From: Persicaria tinctoria
Taxonomy: Eukaryota; Streptophyta; Magnoliopsida; Caryophyllales; Polygonaceae
DNA length: 64,000 bases
Reading direction: 5' to 3'
NCBI GenBank assembly: GCA_037127255.1
Contig: JBANSL010000002.1
Coordinates: forward strand, 94,146,519 to 94,210,518
Within the stretch, counting starts at the first letter, position 1; each line of letters starts with the position of its first letter. The notes below the pieces were generated by a model. That model was not told the origin of the DNA. It saw only the letters and a list, made by a program, of their open reading frames with translations, and ran no database searches. Made by a program: the position numbers and the translations under genes. This document shows positions 1 through 12,200 of the stretch, piece by piece.

Positions 1-590
1 ATTTTTAATACTGTAACTAACAAGGATAACATTATGGAAAAAATGTTATAAAACATTAATATTTTATATAACTTTTATTATCCTTAAAAAATGCGTTGAA
101 TAATAAACATAAATGTATAAAATAGTTTATTTGAAAAAAAAATTAGTAGGAAAAACAATTATATAATTTATATCAATATATTAAAAATAGTATGTAAAAT
201 TAATTGGTTAGGTTAAAAAGTAAATTTGGTTAATCTGACCTTCCTTAAATATAAATATGTATTGTATTATAACTAAATAAAATCTAATATGTCCCGATAA
301 TAAGTTAAGTATTTACCTCTAGAAAATTTCATTGAATTTTATTAGTTTTTTTAATTAAAAATATTTTTCATTAGGATTTTCTTTCAAAATTAAGTATATT
401 TAGAGCATGAATTTAAAAAATCATATTAACAATAATGCCTTTCTAACCTACCATAAGGGGTATAAGTTAATAAATAATAATCTCAATTGAGAAAGATTCT
501 CTGCATAATCAGTTTTTAAACAGATTAAACTAATTAAATTTTGAGAATTCAGAGAGATAGAGAGCTTAGGAGACAGATAATGGCAAGTGA

Positions 591-666
591 TTGGTTCGAA
601 CCGGGGACCTATGAATACTACATTACTACCCACAAGTTCTTTCCGGTGAACTATTCCGGAATGGTT
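591..666 (-). repeat. tRNA-derived SINE-like fragment, copy 1
   Basis: Read on the minus strand it has an A-box-like stretch, then a B-box-like GGTTCGAA, about 75 bases long. It matches the fragment at 2371-2440 over most of its length (shared ACCCACAAGT and TTTCCGGTGA on the plus strand). No poly(A) tail or target duplication was found, so this is a remnant. Confidence 0.4.
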
Positions 667-1730
667 TAATATACCTTAAATTCCTATCATAATACTAAGG
701 ACATTGCAGATGAACAACCCACATGCTTATATATAGGCTCAGTTGAATAGAAAATAATCCCATAGATACTTTAGTTGAATAGAAAATTTATATTTAAACA
801 ATATCTAAAACAGGTTGATTTTTTTAAGTAAAAATAGATTAAATCTGAAGTAACGTTGTTGGTTTTTTGCAAGCCAAAAGAAGTGGGGCAGGCCGGTAAT
901 AATGGAAATCTTTGGGCGTGATTTGTGAATTTGTTTGAAAAGTTGGCTCCTAAAAGAGCACTATTTTTATTGAGACAAACAAATTGAGTGTTTTGGTAGT
1001 ATACGCATATCCTAAAAATTGATTAAATCTGATTAATTAATACGAGAGAATCTAAGTCTTGTACATAAGTGGATGGACTACTTTCTCTTACACTAATTGA
1101 TTTTAGATGGAACTCAATCGGTTTGTGTACTCGATTTGGTTGGCGTGCATTTGTGCGTTTGGACGTGTGATCCCCATGTCGTATGACCTACCGTAATTTA
1201 ACAGAAATCAAAGTCATTATATTTTTTAAAAGTTTCGATATGTTATAAACCATACAAAAAATATTTTAAAAGAAAATTAATTTGAATAAACTTTGAAAAA
1301 TATTTCTCCATGTTAATCTCTTAACACATAAATTCGAACGGGTTCTATCTTAAAACCAATTGACAATAAGAAGAATAGTCCTTCAACCTTATATACGGAG
1401 TATTATTCAAGCATTCTCCAGATTACTGACGTGGGACAACCACATGTTAACGTAATTCTTAAAGTTAATAGGTAGAATAGAATCTTTTGACTCGTTTTGC
1501 CAATATTCCCCACTTTCCTTTTTTGCATACCCGTATATAATTTTATTATCGAGGTTGAAATTTTCTCATCGAGAAAATTTCTATATACTCGACACATCCT
1601 AACACTTTGTTGGGTATTTCATAATATATGTATTAGAGAGCCTGTTTGGTTTGAATTCATTATATATAAGTATTAAACTATTTGAAGAGAATATTCTCAT
1701 GTTATGCTAGTTTGGATTATTGTCAAATAT

Positions 1731-1830
1731 CCTCTTGATCTAGTCGATCAGAGAAAAAGTGTGTACATGTTGAACGTACCTCTTTTGATCTAGTTGATCG
1801 GAGAAAAAGTGTGTACATATTGACCCTACC
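1731..1830. repeat. Tandem direct repeat, two units of about 50 bp
   Basis: Two adjacent copies share TTGATCTAGT(C/T)GATC, GAGAAAAAGTGTGTACAT and a closing TACC. They differ at only a few positions, which suggests a fairly recent local duplication. No function is apparent. Confidence 0.7.
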
Positions 1831-2370
1831 CACATACACAATCCTGTTCGAAGTACAAAAGATTAGGTTACGTGCTCAAAATTTACCATTAAAGGTGAGT
1901 TTATCGTCATAAAAAAATATCAGTTTATAAGGTAGAGTATATCTATAAATATAATTAGCTTAAACTTGTGTAATTGCGAACCTCCCTAACTTTCAAAGCA
2001 ACTTTAATAATACTGAGCTTGTTCGATAAGAGCGAACAAAATGAATTGTACTATGGATAGTTGGATACCTTAAGAAATTAACTCACAAACTCATGTGAGT
2101 TAAAAAAAAAAAACACAATCCGATCCACTTAAATTTACCATTTTAAGTTCGATCCTGAAAAATAAAAACTATTAGTAAAAATAATAAGTATAGAATTATT
2201 TTTAAAAATTAATTAAAAAATGGATATTTTATATATTTTTTAGCTTATTAAGAAAGCGTGCATAAATAGTAAAAGACAAATAATTTGGGACGGAGGGAGT
2301 ATAGTTTTAGTGATCTATAGCTCTCCTTTACACTAGTTTTTCCTTGAATTGGTAAATAAAGAGCGGTCAT

Positions 2371-2440
2371 TCCGGGGTTCGAACTGTGGACCTATGGGTA
2401 CTACCCACAAGTCCTTTCCGGTGAGCCATGCTGCAATGGT
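2371..2440 (-). repeat. tRNA-derived SINE-like fragment, copy 2
   Basis: Second copy of the repeat at 591-666. On the minus strand it reads GGCTCACCGGAAAGG followed downstream by AGTTCGAACCCCGG, resembling Pol III A and B boxes. No tail or target duplication is evident. Confidence 0.4.
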
Positions 2441-3135
2441 TTTTACACTAGTTTTTCAAAAAGGTGGATGAAACACCGACACATGTGTTTCTTCATATCC
2501 TACGGCTTTGAGCTAACTTCACGCTCAAAACTCATTTTATCTCTCTCACACGCGCGCGCACACACAAAATTCAGATCCAAACATATTTAATATAAAGTAT
2601 AATCGATTTCCTTTTAAAAAATTAAAAAAAAAAAGGATAAAACTACATATATACATCCACTTGAATTTGACAATGTATTGATATAGGGTGATACTAAAGA
2701 TATATATAATGACAATATGTTTGAATAGTTAATTTGGCCAAAAAGAAAAGACACGTATTTATATATATAAAACCTAACAACTTTACTGAGTCATATCTTT
2801 TTGTTATTTTATTGAAATGAGAGTATTAACACGTTATAAAAGCTACAACCGTGCAGTAAATTACATGCAGCGGCACGTAATACACATCTTTTTGCATAAA
2901 CTAAACATAATTAAATATAAACTATTTATATATTTATATATATAAATTAACAAACATATATGTGAAGTGGCAACCTTTGAAGATATGGAGTATGGCCCTT
3001 GGAATTATATAGAGACGTTAAACTGCCCTTAATTGGTTCTGTTGGGTTATGAACTCACATGTGGTATACACTTTCTTTACTGTTTCAAAGATTCTCACAC
3101 TATCATTTGTTTATTTATTTATTGATTATTATTCC

Positions 3136-3486
3136 TAGTGGCGGATCTTGAAGCGTTTAGTTGAAAGGGGCGGAAATTGATCTCTAATTTTTTTTTTTCT
3201 GAAAAAACCACCAATATTAATTTGAAGTTTTCGTGTTTAATTATAGTATTAAGTTATGAAGTTTAACAAATGATAAATATGATAAAAGTATATTAATTTG
3301 GTAAATGATGTGAAAAATAATTTATATCTTTTCAGTTTTGAAACATTTATAACTTTTTACACAGTTATCGGATTTGAGCTTATAAGTATCAAACCGAAGC
3401 TAACGACGAGAGGGATATGTATATTAAATTTTATTTTTGATTGGGGGGCGACTGCCACATCTAGCCCTAAAGAGGATCCGCCCCTG
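3136..3486. mobile_element. hAT-type MITE, 351 bp
   Basis: The ends are imperfect inverted repeats: TAGTGGCGGATC on the left, and on the right CAGGGGCGGATCC when reverse complemented. An 8-bp duplication ATTATTCC flanks the element (3128-3135 and 3487-3494), as expected for hAT. It carries no transposase. A short plus-strand ORF starting at 3298 runs across the right end and is a by-product of the element. Confidence 0.8.
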
Positions 3487-3494
3487 ATTATTCC

Positions 3495-4758
3495 TTTGCA
3501 GACATATTTTTTGGGGATATATATTTGGCACAAAAATTACCATGCTTTTTAAAAATAATTTTTACCCATCTTTTTTCGTCTATATTTTTATTTTACTACC
3601 AGTTGCAACCTTTTTTTCTTAACATATTAAAAAAAACTGAATGAAGTGTTCAATATAAATTAATCAGATGTATTTTGGACATTTTATGCTTTTCCTTTAC
3701 ATTAAAAGAAGAAGATAAAATAGATGTGGATCATTATAAATCAAATATGGATTGAGGTGGATTAAATACAATTTTTAAATTGAACTGAATCCTAGAAAAG
3801 ATATTATATAAAAATAGCTAAAATAATTAAAAATATTTTATCATTAGGGTTATTAATCTATAGTCCTATACTCCTATTACATGCTTTAAGGGCGGATAAA
3901 AATCCATTTTAAATTAAGGGAGATTTTACACAATTTACTTTCCTTAAGAAGAAAATTGGAGGGAGAGAAAAGGTGTACCTAATAAATCATTAACACCACT
4001 TTGACCGAAAAAAAAACATAAATTTACACCACTGGATTCATAGTGGCCGTTTATTGCTTTCCATGTGGATAAAAGAAATCTAATTTTTTGGGGGTGAGAA
4101 TAAAATAAATGTTAGTTTAGGGCCTTAGGCCTATGAACTTCTCTTAAAATAAACCTCATTTTAGGTTGTGTTGACCCTTTTTTTTAATACAACGGTATAC
4201 CATCACCCAAGAACGTCCTTTTACATGAGTATATGAAGTTCTAAATCGGAATTCCAAGTAGAAGAGTCGGAGACTCGAAGCCTAGAGCCAAATGAGATAC
4301 ACAATCGGCCGCCATGTTGACTTTCTTGAAAATGTTGAAAACAAAGACCACCTCAAAGGTCAGAAAGCCCGAAGCAGAAGTGTGTTAACCCTTTAGTTTA
4401 CACTTTACATCTATCCTTGCTTATTTAGTGTATTTTTCTCATTTTTTACACTTTTTTTATACAATGCCATAAAATATTTCTCTGTTAGAATTATTTCTCC
4501 CCTTAATTTCATCCTTAATTTCATCAACTTTATTTCTTAACTACGTTTCATCAACTTTACTATGATAAAAAAAATAGTTGTTATTGTTGCTAATGCTGTT
4601 GAAAATCACTTTAGATCCAATGGAGTTGGTAAAATAACTTTAGGTGAAATTGGATTAATCTCAACCACTCAATTCTAAATAAGTGGTTTAAATTTAAATT
4701 AGTTTAGCCATTTTTTAATTTATTTTCTAGGATCGATAAATTTCTATTGGTAATCCTA
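3495..4758. other. AT-rich intergenic DNA, nothing recognised
   Basis: I see no gene, RNA or structured repeat between the hAT MITE and the LINE fragment. Confidence 0.5.
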
Positions 4759-4774
4759 TCAACTCCACGAAGTT

Positions 4775-5235
4775 TTTTTTTTTTTGTTTTTTTTTGATTG
4801 GGTAAGAATTCGAATACGACGGAGTCGTTATCCGATAGCATCCTTGCGGATGAGGTCAACGAGACCAGAATCACTATGTAGATTGGGATTATTGGTTACG
4901 TGGGCAAGGTGTGCAACCCGATCAGCCACGCAATTACCAGAACGAAGAATGTGTGAATACGAAACTTCGTTAATCCCCGTGATGAGAGAACAGATGTCAG
5001 ACATGACGAGTTCAATTTCCCATGCGCATTTGATGCCTTTACTAAGAAAATTGATAATAATGAGCGAGTCACCTTCAATGATGAGTTTGTCGATGTTCAA
5101 TTGTCTAGCATTTATAATTCCACTCCTGAGGGCAAGGGCTTCTGCCATTAAAGGTGTTTGTTTCCCAATTTTTTCCCCACCTATTGCCACTATTGTTCCT
5201 CTGTCATTGCGAATGACGAAACCTGTAGAGCTTTG
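4775..5235 (-). mobile_element. 5'-truncated L1-type LINE fragment (RNase H end)
   Basis: The minus strand encodes the C-terminal RNase H-like domain of a plant LINE ORF2, about 120 residues from 5190 to 4828. It contains PLMAEALALRSGI, IEGDSLIIINFL, CAWEIELVMSDI, NCVADRVAHLAH and LVDLIRKDAIG. Its 3' tail (poly-T on the plus strand) lies at 4771-4795. A perfect 16-bp target duplication TCAACTCCACGAAGTT flanks it at 4759-4774 and 5236-5251, so the insertion is certain and the truncation happened at integration. Its 3' end CCCAATCAAAA resembles those of the other LINE copies in the window. Confidence 0.93.
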
Positions 5236-5511
5236 TCAACTCCACGAAGTTCAACTCTACGGGATCCATACCGGTTGAAAAATAGGTTATTTTTTATGAT
5301 TCTGAAATGTTCTAAAAAAATGGATAGTTAAAGGGAAACTTTTTTTTTTAACAATAAAGCTGATTTTGAGTATGTGGTTAAAAAAATTACCTACTTGTTA
5401 CTTATTAGAGGATAAATAAACAAGAAAACCAGTCATTGATGAGTCTCTCTTTTTTTGGTCTAGTCATTGATGAGTCTCTAATTTAAATTAGATAACACCT
5501 GGTTGTAAATA

Positions 5512-5746
5512 CTCCCTCCGTTCCAAAATAGATGGCCTTTTGATTTTCGACACGCTTTTTAAAGAGCGAAAATGTCTTTAAAATATAATTTTTTTGATTA
5601 ATTTTTTTATATAATGTAATACTTATTACTAATAAGTATCAAATTATATAAAAAAATTAATCAAAAAAATAATATTTTATAGAGTTTTCCGCTCCTTAAA
5701 AAACGTGCCGAAAAGTAAAAGTCCATCTATTTTGGAACGGAGGGAG
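5512..5746. mobile_element. mariner/Stowaway-like MITE, 235 bp
   Basis: Inverted terminal repeats start CTCCCTCCGTTCCAAAATAG and mirror TTTTGGAACGGAGGGAG at the other end. The element is flanked by TA at 5510-5511 and 5747-5748. The inner parts also pair (ACACGCTTTTTAAAGAGCG against CGCTCCTTAAAAAACGTGC, approximately). There is no coding capacity. Confidence 0.85.
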
Positions 5747-7351
5747 TATTTGATTACTTCAAATAGCAACCAAATAAATAAAGACAACAACAAAATCCTT
5801 AGTACATAACTGTTTTTTTTTTAATGCTCAACAATGTGAACAAATGTGCAAAAGAACTGTTCCTATCCCATAAGGCCAGTATTAAACTAGCTACATAGTT
5901 GATGGGAACTATAAAATAAATTATATATATAAAAAAAAAGCTGCTTTTCAATTAATAATAATTTACACCAACTAGGGGATAAAAAAGTTAAAAGGCTATA
6001 ATAATCCAACTCGAAATTCACAATATGATGTCCACAAATGCTTTCAGCCAATAACATATACATAGTTGGACCCTACATCAATGGTATTGGTTTAGTGTTT
6101 CAATTATTCAACTGAAATTCTATTTGGTAGTTGTAGAATTTGCCTCCATCACATAAAATCAACATAATTATGTTTTTCTTTTTATTTCTAATAATAATTA
6201 TATATATAGAAAAAAACTAGTTTTCTATTTTAGCAAAAAAGAAACATAGTATTTGAATTTGTCTACTAATGGAATAAAAAAGGAACTACCTACAAGAGCA
6301 TCAAAATTAGACGTACTATAAAAAGAGATTTGTGTGAGGGGAGGTTCTCCAACATATTTGGAGAGCAATAAAGAAGAAGTGTTTTTTCCCCTTTCTTTAA
6401 ATAAAATTATTTTGTAGGTAGACACTAGAGAGGGGTTGATTAGGAAATCATGTGGAGCTTGTTTTAATGGACATGGTGTTTCTGAGGGGCTGTTGAGAAA
6501 GGAGATGGGCCTGACAGGCCCATTAAGAAGCCCAAAATAGGGGAACAGCATATGGCCCATGAAGTGATGTTGGAGAGTTCAAAAATTGGAAGGAGCTTAT
6601 TCGTGCTGATAAGATGGATAACGCAGTAACGCTCCATTCCAGGCACCCCTATTGACACTGCCCTGAATCCTGGGGATGATTTTATTTTGGGGCCTGATTT
6701 ATAACCTTACTTGAACACGGTCTGTTCTATAGGCTTATACCTCTGTGTCCTCAAGTTCTCGGTTTAAAGATGATGATATGGAATAATGAGGACGAGGTTC
6801 TATACACAAATGGTTAATCAAAGGTGAAGTTAAGTTAATTCCTCAAACATGCAAAAGTCAAGTTACCATAGTGGAAACAATCTTTGGGCTACTTTTTTAG
6901 CTCATTATAAATGATTCCTTAAGACAATGACTAGAACACGTAACTGCAAGATTCATCAGTTTCAACTTTCCACCCCAAATTACCAATTCACTGTCTAGGA
7001 TTCTAGATGCAGGTCTCCCTGAATTCGGAACTAGACAGACCCACCCTATCTCACAGCCATAAAATAGTAACCTTCAAACTCGGGGTCATTGAAGGACAAA
7101 CCTAAAAGGCGATGACTTTAGACATGGTAGCAAAATTGTCAGTGAAAACAAACAAGCTTCCTTCCAACAGCTGGAATCAGACTTAAGCAAGCAAGTGAAG
7201 GAAGCTCTTTACCTTTGTCTCACTGCTCCTGGATACTGATTCACTCTCTCCTGCACGTATTCTTGATTTCTTATCCTTCGGGATCATTTAAAATGTCTGT
7301 CAGTGTCATGCTTCAGAGCATCACCACACTCAGACAAATAAGGCGAGAGCG
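5747..7351. other. Intergenic DNA upstream of the thaumatin-like gene
   Basis: Mostly AT-rich with no assignable exon. ORFs on the minus strand at 6225-6658 have no recognisable family. The last few hundred bases must contain the promoter and 5' leader of the thaumatin-like gene, but I cannot place a TATA box or transcription start with confidence. Confidence 0.5.
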
Positions 7352-8586
7352 ATGGTTAGCTGCGTTCGCCTGTTGCTCATGCTTATTGCCATTTCATCAG
7401 GTAACACTATTTTGCGTCTTCTGCGTCCAAATTTGAGCAGCCTGAAATATTCTTCTATCAACTTGATTCAATTTGCGATAAGAATGGCATGATTGTCAAT
7501 TACAGGTTTCAATTCATCAGAATGTACCAATTTCACCATAGTAAACAAATGCCAGGAGACGGTCTGGCCGGGAATAACACCAAGTGAAAACTTTACCAAC
7601 GGTGACCTTGTTTTACAACCAGGCGAGTCGTCTGTTGTCACGCCTCCAGCCGGGTGGCATGGCAGAATTTGGGGAAGAACTGGGTGTAGCTTTGATAGCA
7701 AGGGTAATGACAGTATATGTCAGACAGGTGATTGTGGATCTCTCAAATGCTCAGGCCCAGGGAAATCACCGGCAACTATTGCAGAGTTCACCTTGGGCGA
7801 GCCAGACTACTATGATGTTAGCCTTGTTGGTGGTTTCAACTTGCCGATGGTGGTTACACCTCTTCGTGGTAAAGGGAATTGTAAAACTGCCGGTTGTGAT
7901 GGAGACTTACGGAAGAGCTGCCCAGCGAATCTCACTGTCCAAGATAGTGGTGGAAAGACCATAGCATGCCAAAGTGCGTGTGATGCGTTCAACATGGATG
8001 AGTACTGCTGCAGGGGGATGTATGGAAACCCAGTGTCCTGCCAAGCCACAAACTATTCAACTGCTTTCAAACAGGTGTGCCCGGTTGCTTATAGCTATGC
8101 GTACGACGATCCCACTAGCATAATCACTTGTTCGGCCTCAGATTATGTAGTTGCCTTCTGTGTTTCAAGGTAAGTCATCAGTTACAATCAAAGTAACATC
8201 ATAATTAGAGAAGAATCGACCAGATTGAAACTACGTTCTGAAGTTTAGGATGGTTGGAAGAACACAAACATGAAAACATGCATATGACCCAGCCCTATCA
8301 TGAACAAACAAAACATCCACAAAAAAAGCCAAAGAAAAGTGAGGATAAAGGTATGGAAACATAAATCAAGTTATTTTGTCACCACTAGAGTTCTAACTAG
8401 AGATATACTAATGCATAGATATATCATCAGTAGTAATCACTCCAACATCTTATTCATAAATGCAGGAATCAAACAGTGTGCACGTATCACAACGACAAGC
8501 TGGTTTGTAATGAGTCAAGGGGCGCGAAGACACTTCCTTATCTTTGGTGGATCCTGATGCTTGCTTTATCATCAATGCTAGATTGA
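7352..8586 (+). CDS. Thaumatin-like protein (PR-5 family), probably GPI-anchored
   Basis: Three exons, 7352-7400, 7506-8169 and 8466-8586, join in frame through GT-AG introns (donors G|GTAACA and AAG|GTAAGT) to give 277 aa. Residues 1-17 (MVSCVRLLLMLIAISSG) form a secretion signal. The mature part has the 16 cysteines of the thaumatin fold plus three extra ones, and the motifs TVWPGI, GRIWGRTGC, DYYDVSLVGGFN, CDGDL, CPANL and SYAYDDPTS. Exon 3 adds a tail ending in a hydrophobic stretch, WWILMLALSSML, typical of a GPI-attachment signal. Thaumatin-like proteins act in the apoplast in defence or wall binding; the substrate here is unknown. In the acidic-cleft REDDD set, the Asp usual in LVDGFN is Gly here, so a classic antifungal cleft is doubtful. 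The ATG at 7352 is chosen because it starts the signal peptide. Ending at the exon 2 stop (8171) would give a shorter, non-anchored form. Confidence 0.92.
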
Positions 8587-9210
8587 GATATGTGCAGATA
8601 GTTGGGAGTTGTTATCTTTTTTTTTTTTGCAACCGAGTTGGGATTTGTTGCCAAGTATTTGTGTCTTCATCCTTTTACCTTTTTTTATAGAGCATGACCC
8701 TATTCCGTTGTTTTAAAATTTAAACTCATCAAACAGAACCCACTTATTCACCAAAAATCAATCACACTATTTTGGAAAAATGGAATATCTGCATGGAAAG
8801 AAAACGAGAGACGTTTGTTCAGGATTTCATTAATCACTTTCACTACACTTCAAACACCCAAATTTTTTCTTAATAAGATTTTAAATAATGGGCAGTTACA
8901 TTTAAAAAATAAAAAAAGCAAGCAAAACTATAAAGAAAAGGCCAACATTACCTAGAGACAAAAGTAGGAAAAAACTACGTAATCTAAACTCTACAAAGAT
9001 GCTAAAAAAACCGATGGGAACTACGTAATCTAAACATTTACCCACCCGCCTTATAAAAATATGACCTACTTAACAATCTCTAAATTGGATCAGGATTACA
9101 TGCCACATTGCTGTTCAAATTTGCCGACATATGAGGTACATTAAGCAATAAACTAAATATCAGAATGTATGCATTTTCATTTTACCTGGTAGAGTTGCAT
9201 ACACGGAGTA
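8587..9210. other. Spacer between convergent genes
   Basis: Shared 3' side of the thaumatin-like gene (+) and the DUF639 gene (-). It is AT-rich and probably holds both 3' UTRs. No exon or repeat was recognised. Confidence 0.55.
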
Positions 9211-12200
9211 TCAGCTAAATTTATGCTTGCTTTGAGTGCTTTCCAATGCCTTATTTTTTACTGTTTCCTTCTTTGAATCTGTAGAGCTGGTTTCATCACT
9301 TTCAAAAGGCAATATGATCAAGGGGGCAGCATGGACAGCATCCCACCGTTCTTTAAGCAATTTCATGAATCTGGCTGCCATTTCCCTCCTAAATTCCAAC
9401 TCCCGGGTGAATAGATCAAACAGAATAAAAGCGAGAACATACTTGACAGGGACAGTGAGGAGAATAATTCCAGCAGAAAGAAGGACCAGAGCAACTTCAG
9501 TTGTTATCTGTGAACCAGAGAAAAGCAGTCCTTAACGTTTCTACTTTTGCAATAAAATTGCAAAAAACTGTAATGATAATACTACTGAGAAGGGACAAAT
9601 TGATGAATCCTTCAAAAAAAAAAGTTGGGGGGGTGGGGGAGGTGGCCCGATTGATCACCTAGTTAAGATGAAGCCTTCAAATAAGACTAAGAAAAGGTTA
9701 AAGTTTAAAACAGATACAGTATGGTATACATCATTTTTCTCATATGGGATAGTTCAAGGTGTTTTTTTTATCATAACAGTGTAAAAAAATCAAACTCCTG
9801 AGATATAGAAATGAAAGCTCTATATGAAGAGAGTGGGAATAGGGAAGAGGTTGAGCAAATAAGTACTCCGTATTATGCATAGAAGTATGGAACTATTTAG
9901 GCTGGTTCATAAAATTAACAAACATCGCGTTCTGGATGGTGTCAAGCATACCTGAGGCTGGCCTGAAAGAATGATAGTGCGTACTTTTAAAAGGGAGACA
10001 TTCAAATTCTGAAGAAAATTCTCAGTGTCGCGCATGGCCTTTTTGATAGCTATAATCTGCTGAATAGTATTAGATGTTGGTTGATCATGTAAAGTAACTG
10101 TTTCAAGGGATCTTCTCAGGAGTCCTCGCTCCTTCAATATTTTCAACGACAACATGAAGACAGATACTAGAATCAATGTTGTGGGAAGCACGAACGGTAG
10201 TAAATTTCTGAAAAGGCATCAACCAAAGGAAGATTTCAGCATACAGAGATTCAACTTAGAGAAATAGAATGCAAATTATCATGGTAACAATGATTATGCA
10301 TACCTGAGTATAACTGTGTATGCAAAACCAAGAAACGAAAGAGTAAGAACTGGCTTCTCCCAACGCCTAAGATTGTCAAAGTTCTGGGCAGCTATGGTTA
10401 TGGGGAGTAAAAGTTCCTGAACAGATAGTAAAATTAAGAGGTTTATCAAAAGAGGGTTCATTGGATATGCTTGAACCTATAGGAGCGTCACCATAAAAAC
10501 TTCTATTTTATGGTTCATAGTTCAAACATTTGCCACATATTTGACCAAAAGAGTGATACTAACCTTAAACAAGTCAATGTTACTTGGTATGCCTTCCAAT
10601 TTAGCAGAATCAATTGTGGCCCGTGTTACCTCCACCACCTGGCATCTATATCGGCAAATCCTTGCTGCCTTTTCTATTACAGAGGAATCAGCTACTACAA
10701 GATGTTTACTTAATACAACTCCTCTTGCAGAAATATTCCTCCAAAAGGAAAGTGAATCACGAGAAGCCCAAGATGGAGATCGCATCCACTGCTTCAAGTA
10801 CACGCTCCCATCCAAGTCATAGACATGTGCAAAGGATTCCTGAGAACCTGCCACCTCTTGATAACCATGTTTGGTAGCCTTGGCTACATTCATGGATTTT
10901 GAAACCAATGGTCCACCCCAAAAGCTAAGTGCAAGGGTTTGGTAAACCACATTGCCATATGGAGAATTTTGCAGATATGAAAACTGAACAAGATTACAGG
11001 GATCATCCAACAGCTTCCCCACAAACTGGAGAGACTGTAGTCTAGCAATACTGCCAACAGCATTGGCGATTGCTCTGGCATTCCCCTTCTGAGCGCCATA
11101 TACGTGAGAGACTAATGGGTCCCCTTCTTCTGGTCCATACTCATGAATGAACTTGTGAAGAGAAATAACCTCACTGATGTATGCATGCCATATATCTCGT
11201 CTCATTTCACCTCCAACATCAATGAATTCCAGCACCCAAATTTTGCATCTAGCAGATTTATCAAGAACCGCTACTGAGATTACAAGATTTCAATGATACA
11301 AGAATAACATGGTAGTTGATCTTTGACCATATATGAGTCTCTATATGACAGCAAAGGTATAACTTTAGTGAAAAGCACTATGCTCAAACAACTCACAGTT
11401 TACAACATATTTAGAATCAAATCCTAAACACAGTTTATCCAAGAGAAAAGCAAAATTAGAGGTGTCTGTGATAGATCAGAATTAAAAACAGACAGCCAAG
11501 CGGATTACCAAAAGTGGAGGAAGGCTACTGTAAAGTAGGCTAAGATTACAAAAGAAGAGGTTGTGAACTATAAACTGCTAGGATTCTCCAAAATGCGCTT
11601 TCAACTCTTTTTTCTGTCAGCATGCAACTATCAGAAAAGAGCTGAAAGAGAAAGATAAGTACCACTTCCCTGATGATATGCAATATATAAAAATCTAATA
11701 CAGTAGCACAGTAAACAAGGGAACACAAAAGGCTCAGAAGTAACACAGAAAAAAAAAGCGATTCATCAATTAGCTTCCTTTTCTAATGAAGCAAGTTTCA
11801 AGAGACTTAGACCAAGATAATGGTCTATCCCGGAAGCCCATGAAGTACAATACAAAAGCAAGTTGGAAAAGCTTACTCACTCCGCACCAGAAGAAACAGA
11901 GACAGCTGAGTCCAAAACCACAGATTCCCATGGTCCAGTTCTTCTCTTCTCTAGCTTGGAACCAAGTCCCGCAATATCCAATCGTCGACAGCTTTTCTTC
12001 CCAAGTAAATTGACTGACTGAAACAATGCAAGCAGCAAACATTTCAATTTTATAAGCAAAATGATACCGCTTCAGTAAGAGGTTAAAGAAGAAATAGAGT
12101 TACTAAAAGCTAAATTTATAGAACTCATTAGGATAAAAAAAAAATACTCTCAAGATTACCACTCCCCCAATTGCTCAGCATTGATAGACCCATATTTAGC

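Larger units (their letters stand above)
1..3135. other. AT-rich intergenic DNA, no gene seen
   Basis: No convincing coding exon is visible here on either strand; the short ORFs have no recognisable family. The stretch holds two tRNA-derived SINE-like scraps (591-666 and 2371-2440), a direct tandem repeat (1731-1830), one orphan mariner-MITE end near 2287-2302 (reads GGGACGGAGGGAGTA), and a short CA/CG microsatellite near 2549-2567. A piece near 1080-1200 resembles sequence near 62560-62650, which suggests a dispersed repeat that I cannot name. Confidence 0.6.

Noticed and set aside
3298..3552. 84-codon plus-strand ORF
   Set aside because: It runs out of a hAT MITE across its target duplication and has no family match.
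6225..6658. Two overlapping minus-strand ORFs
   Set aside because: No recognisable motif, and they overlap each other in different frames.
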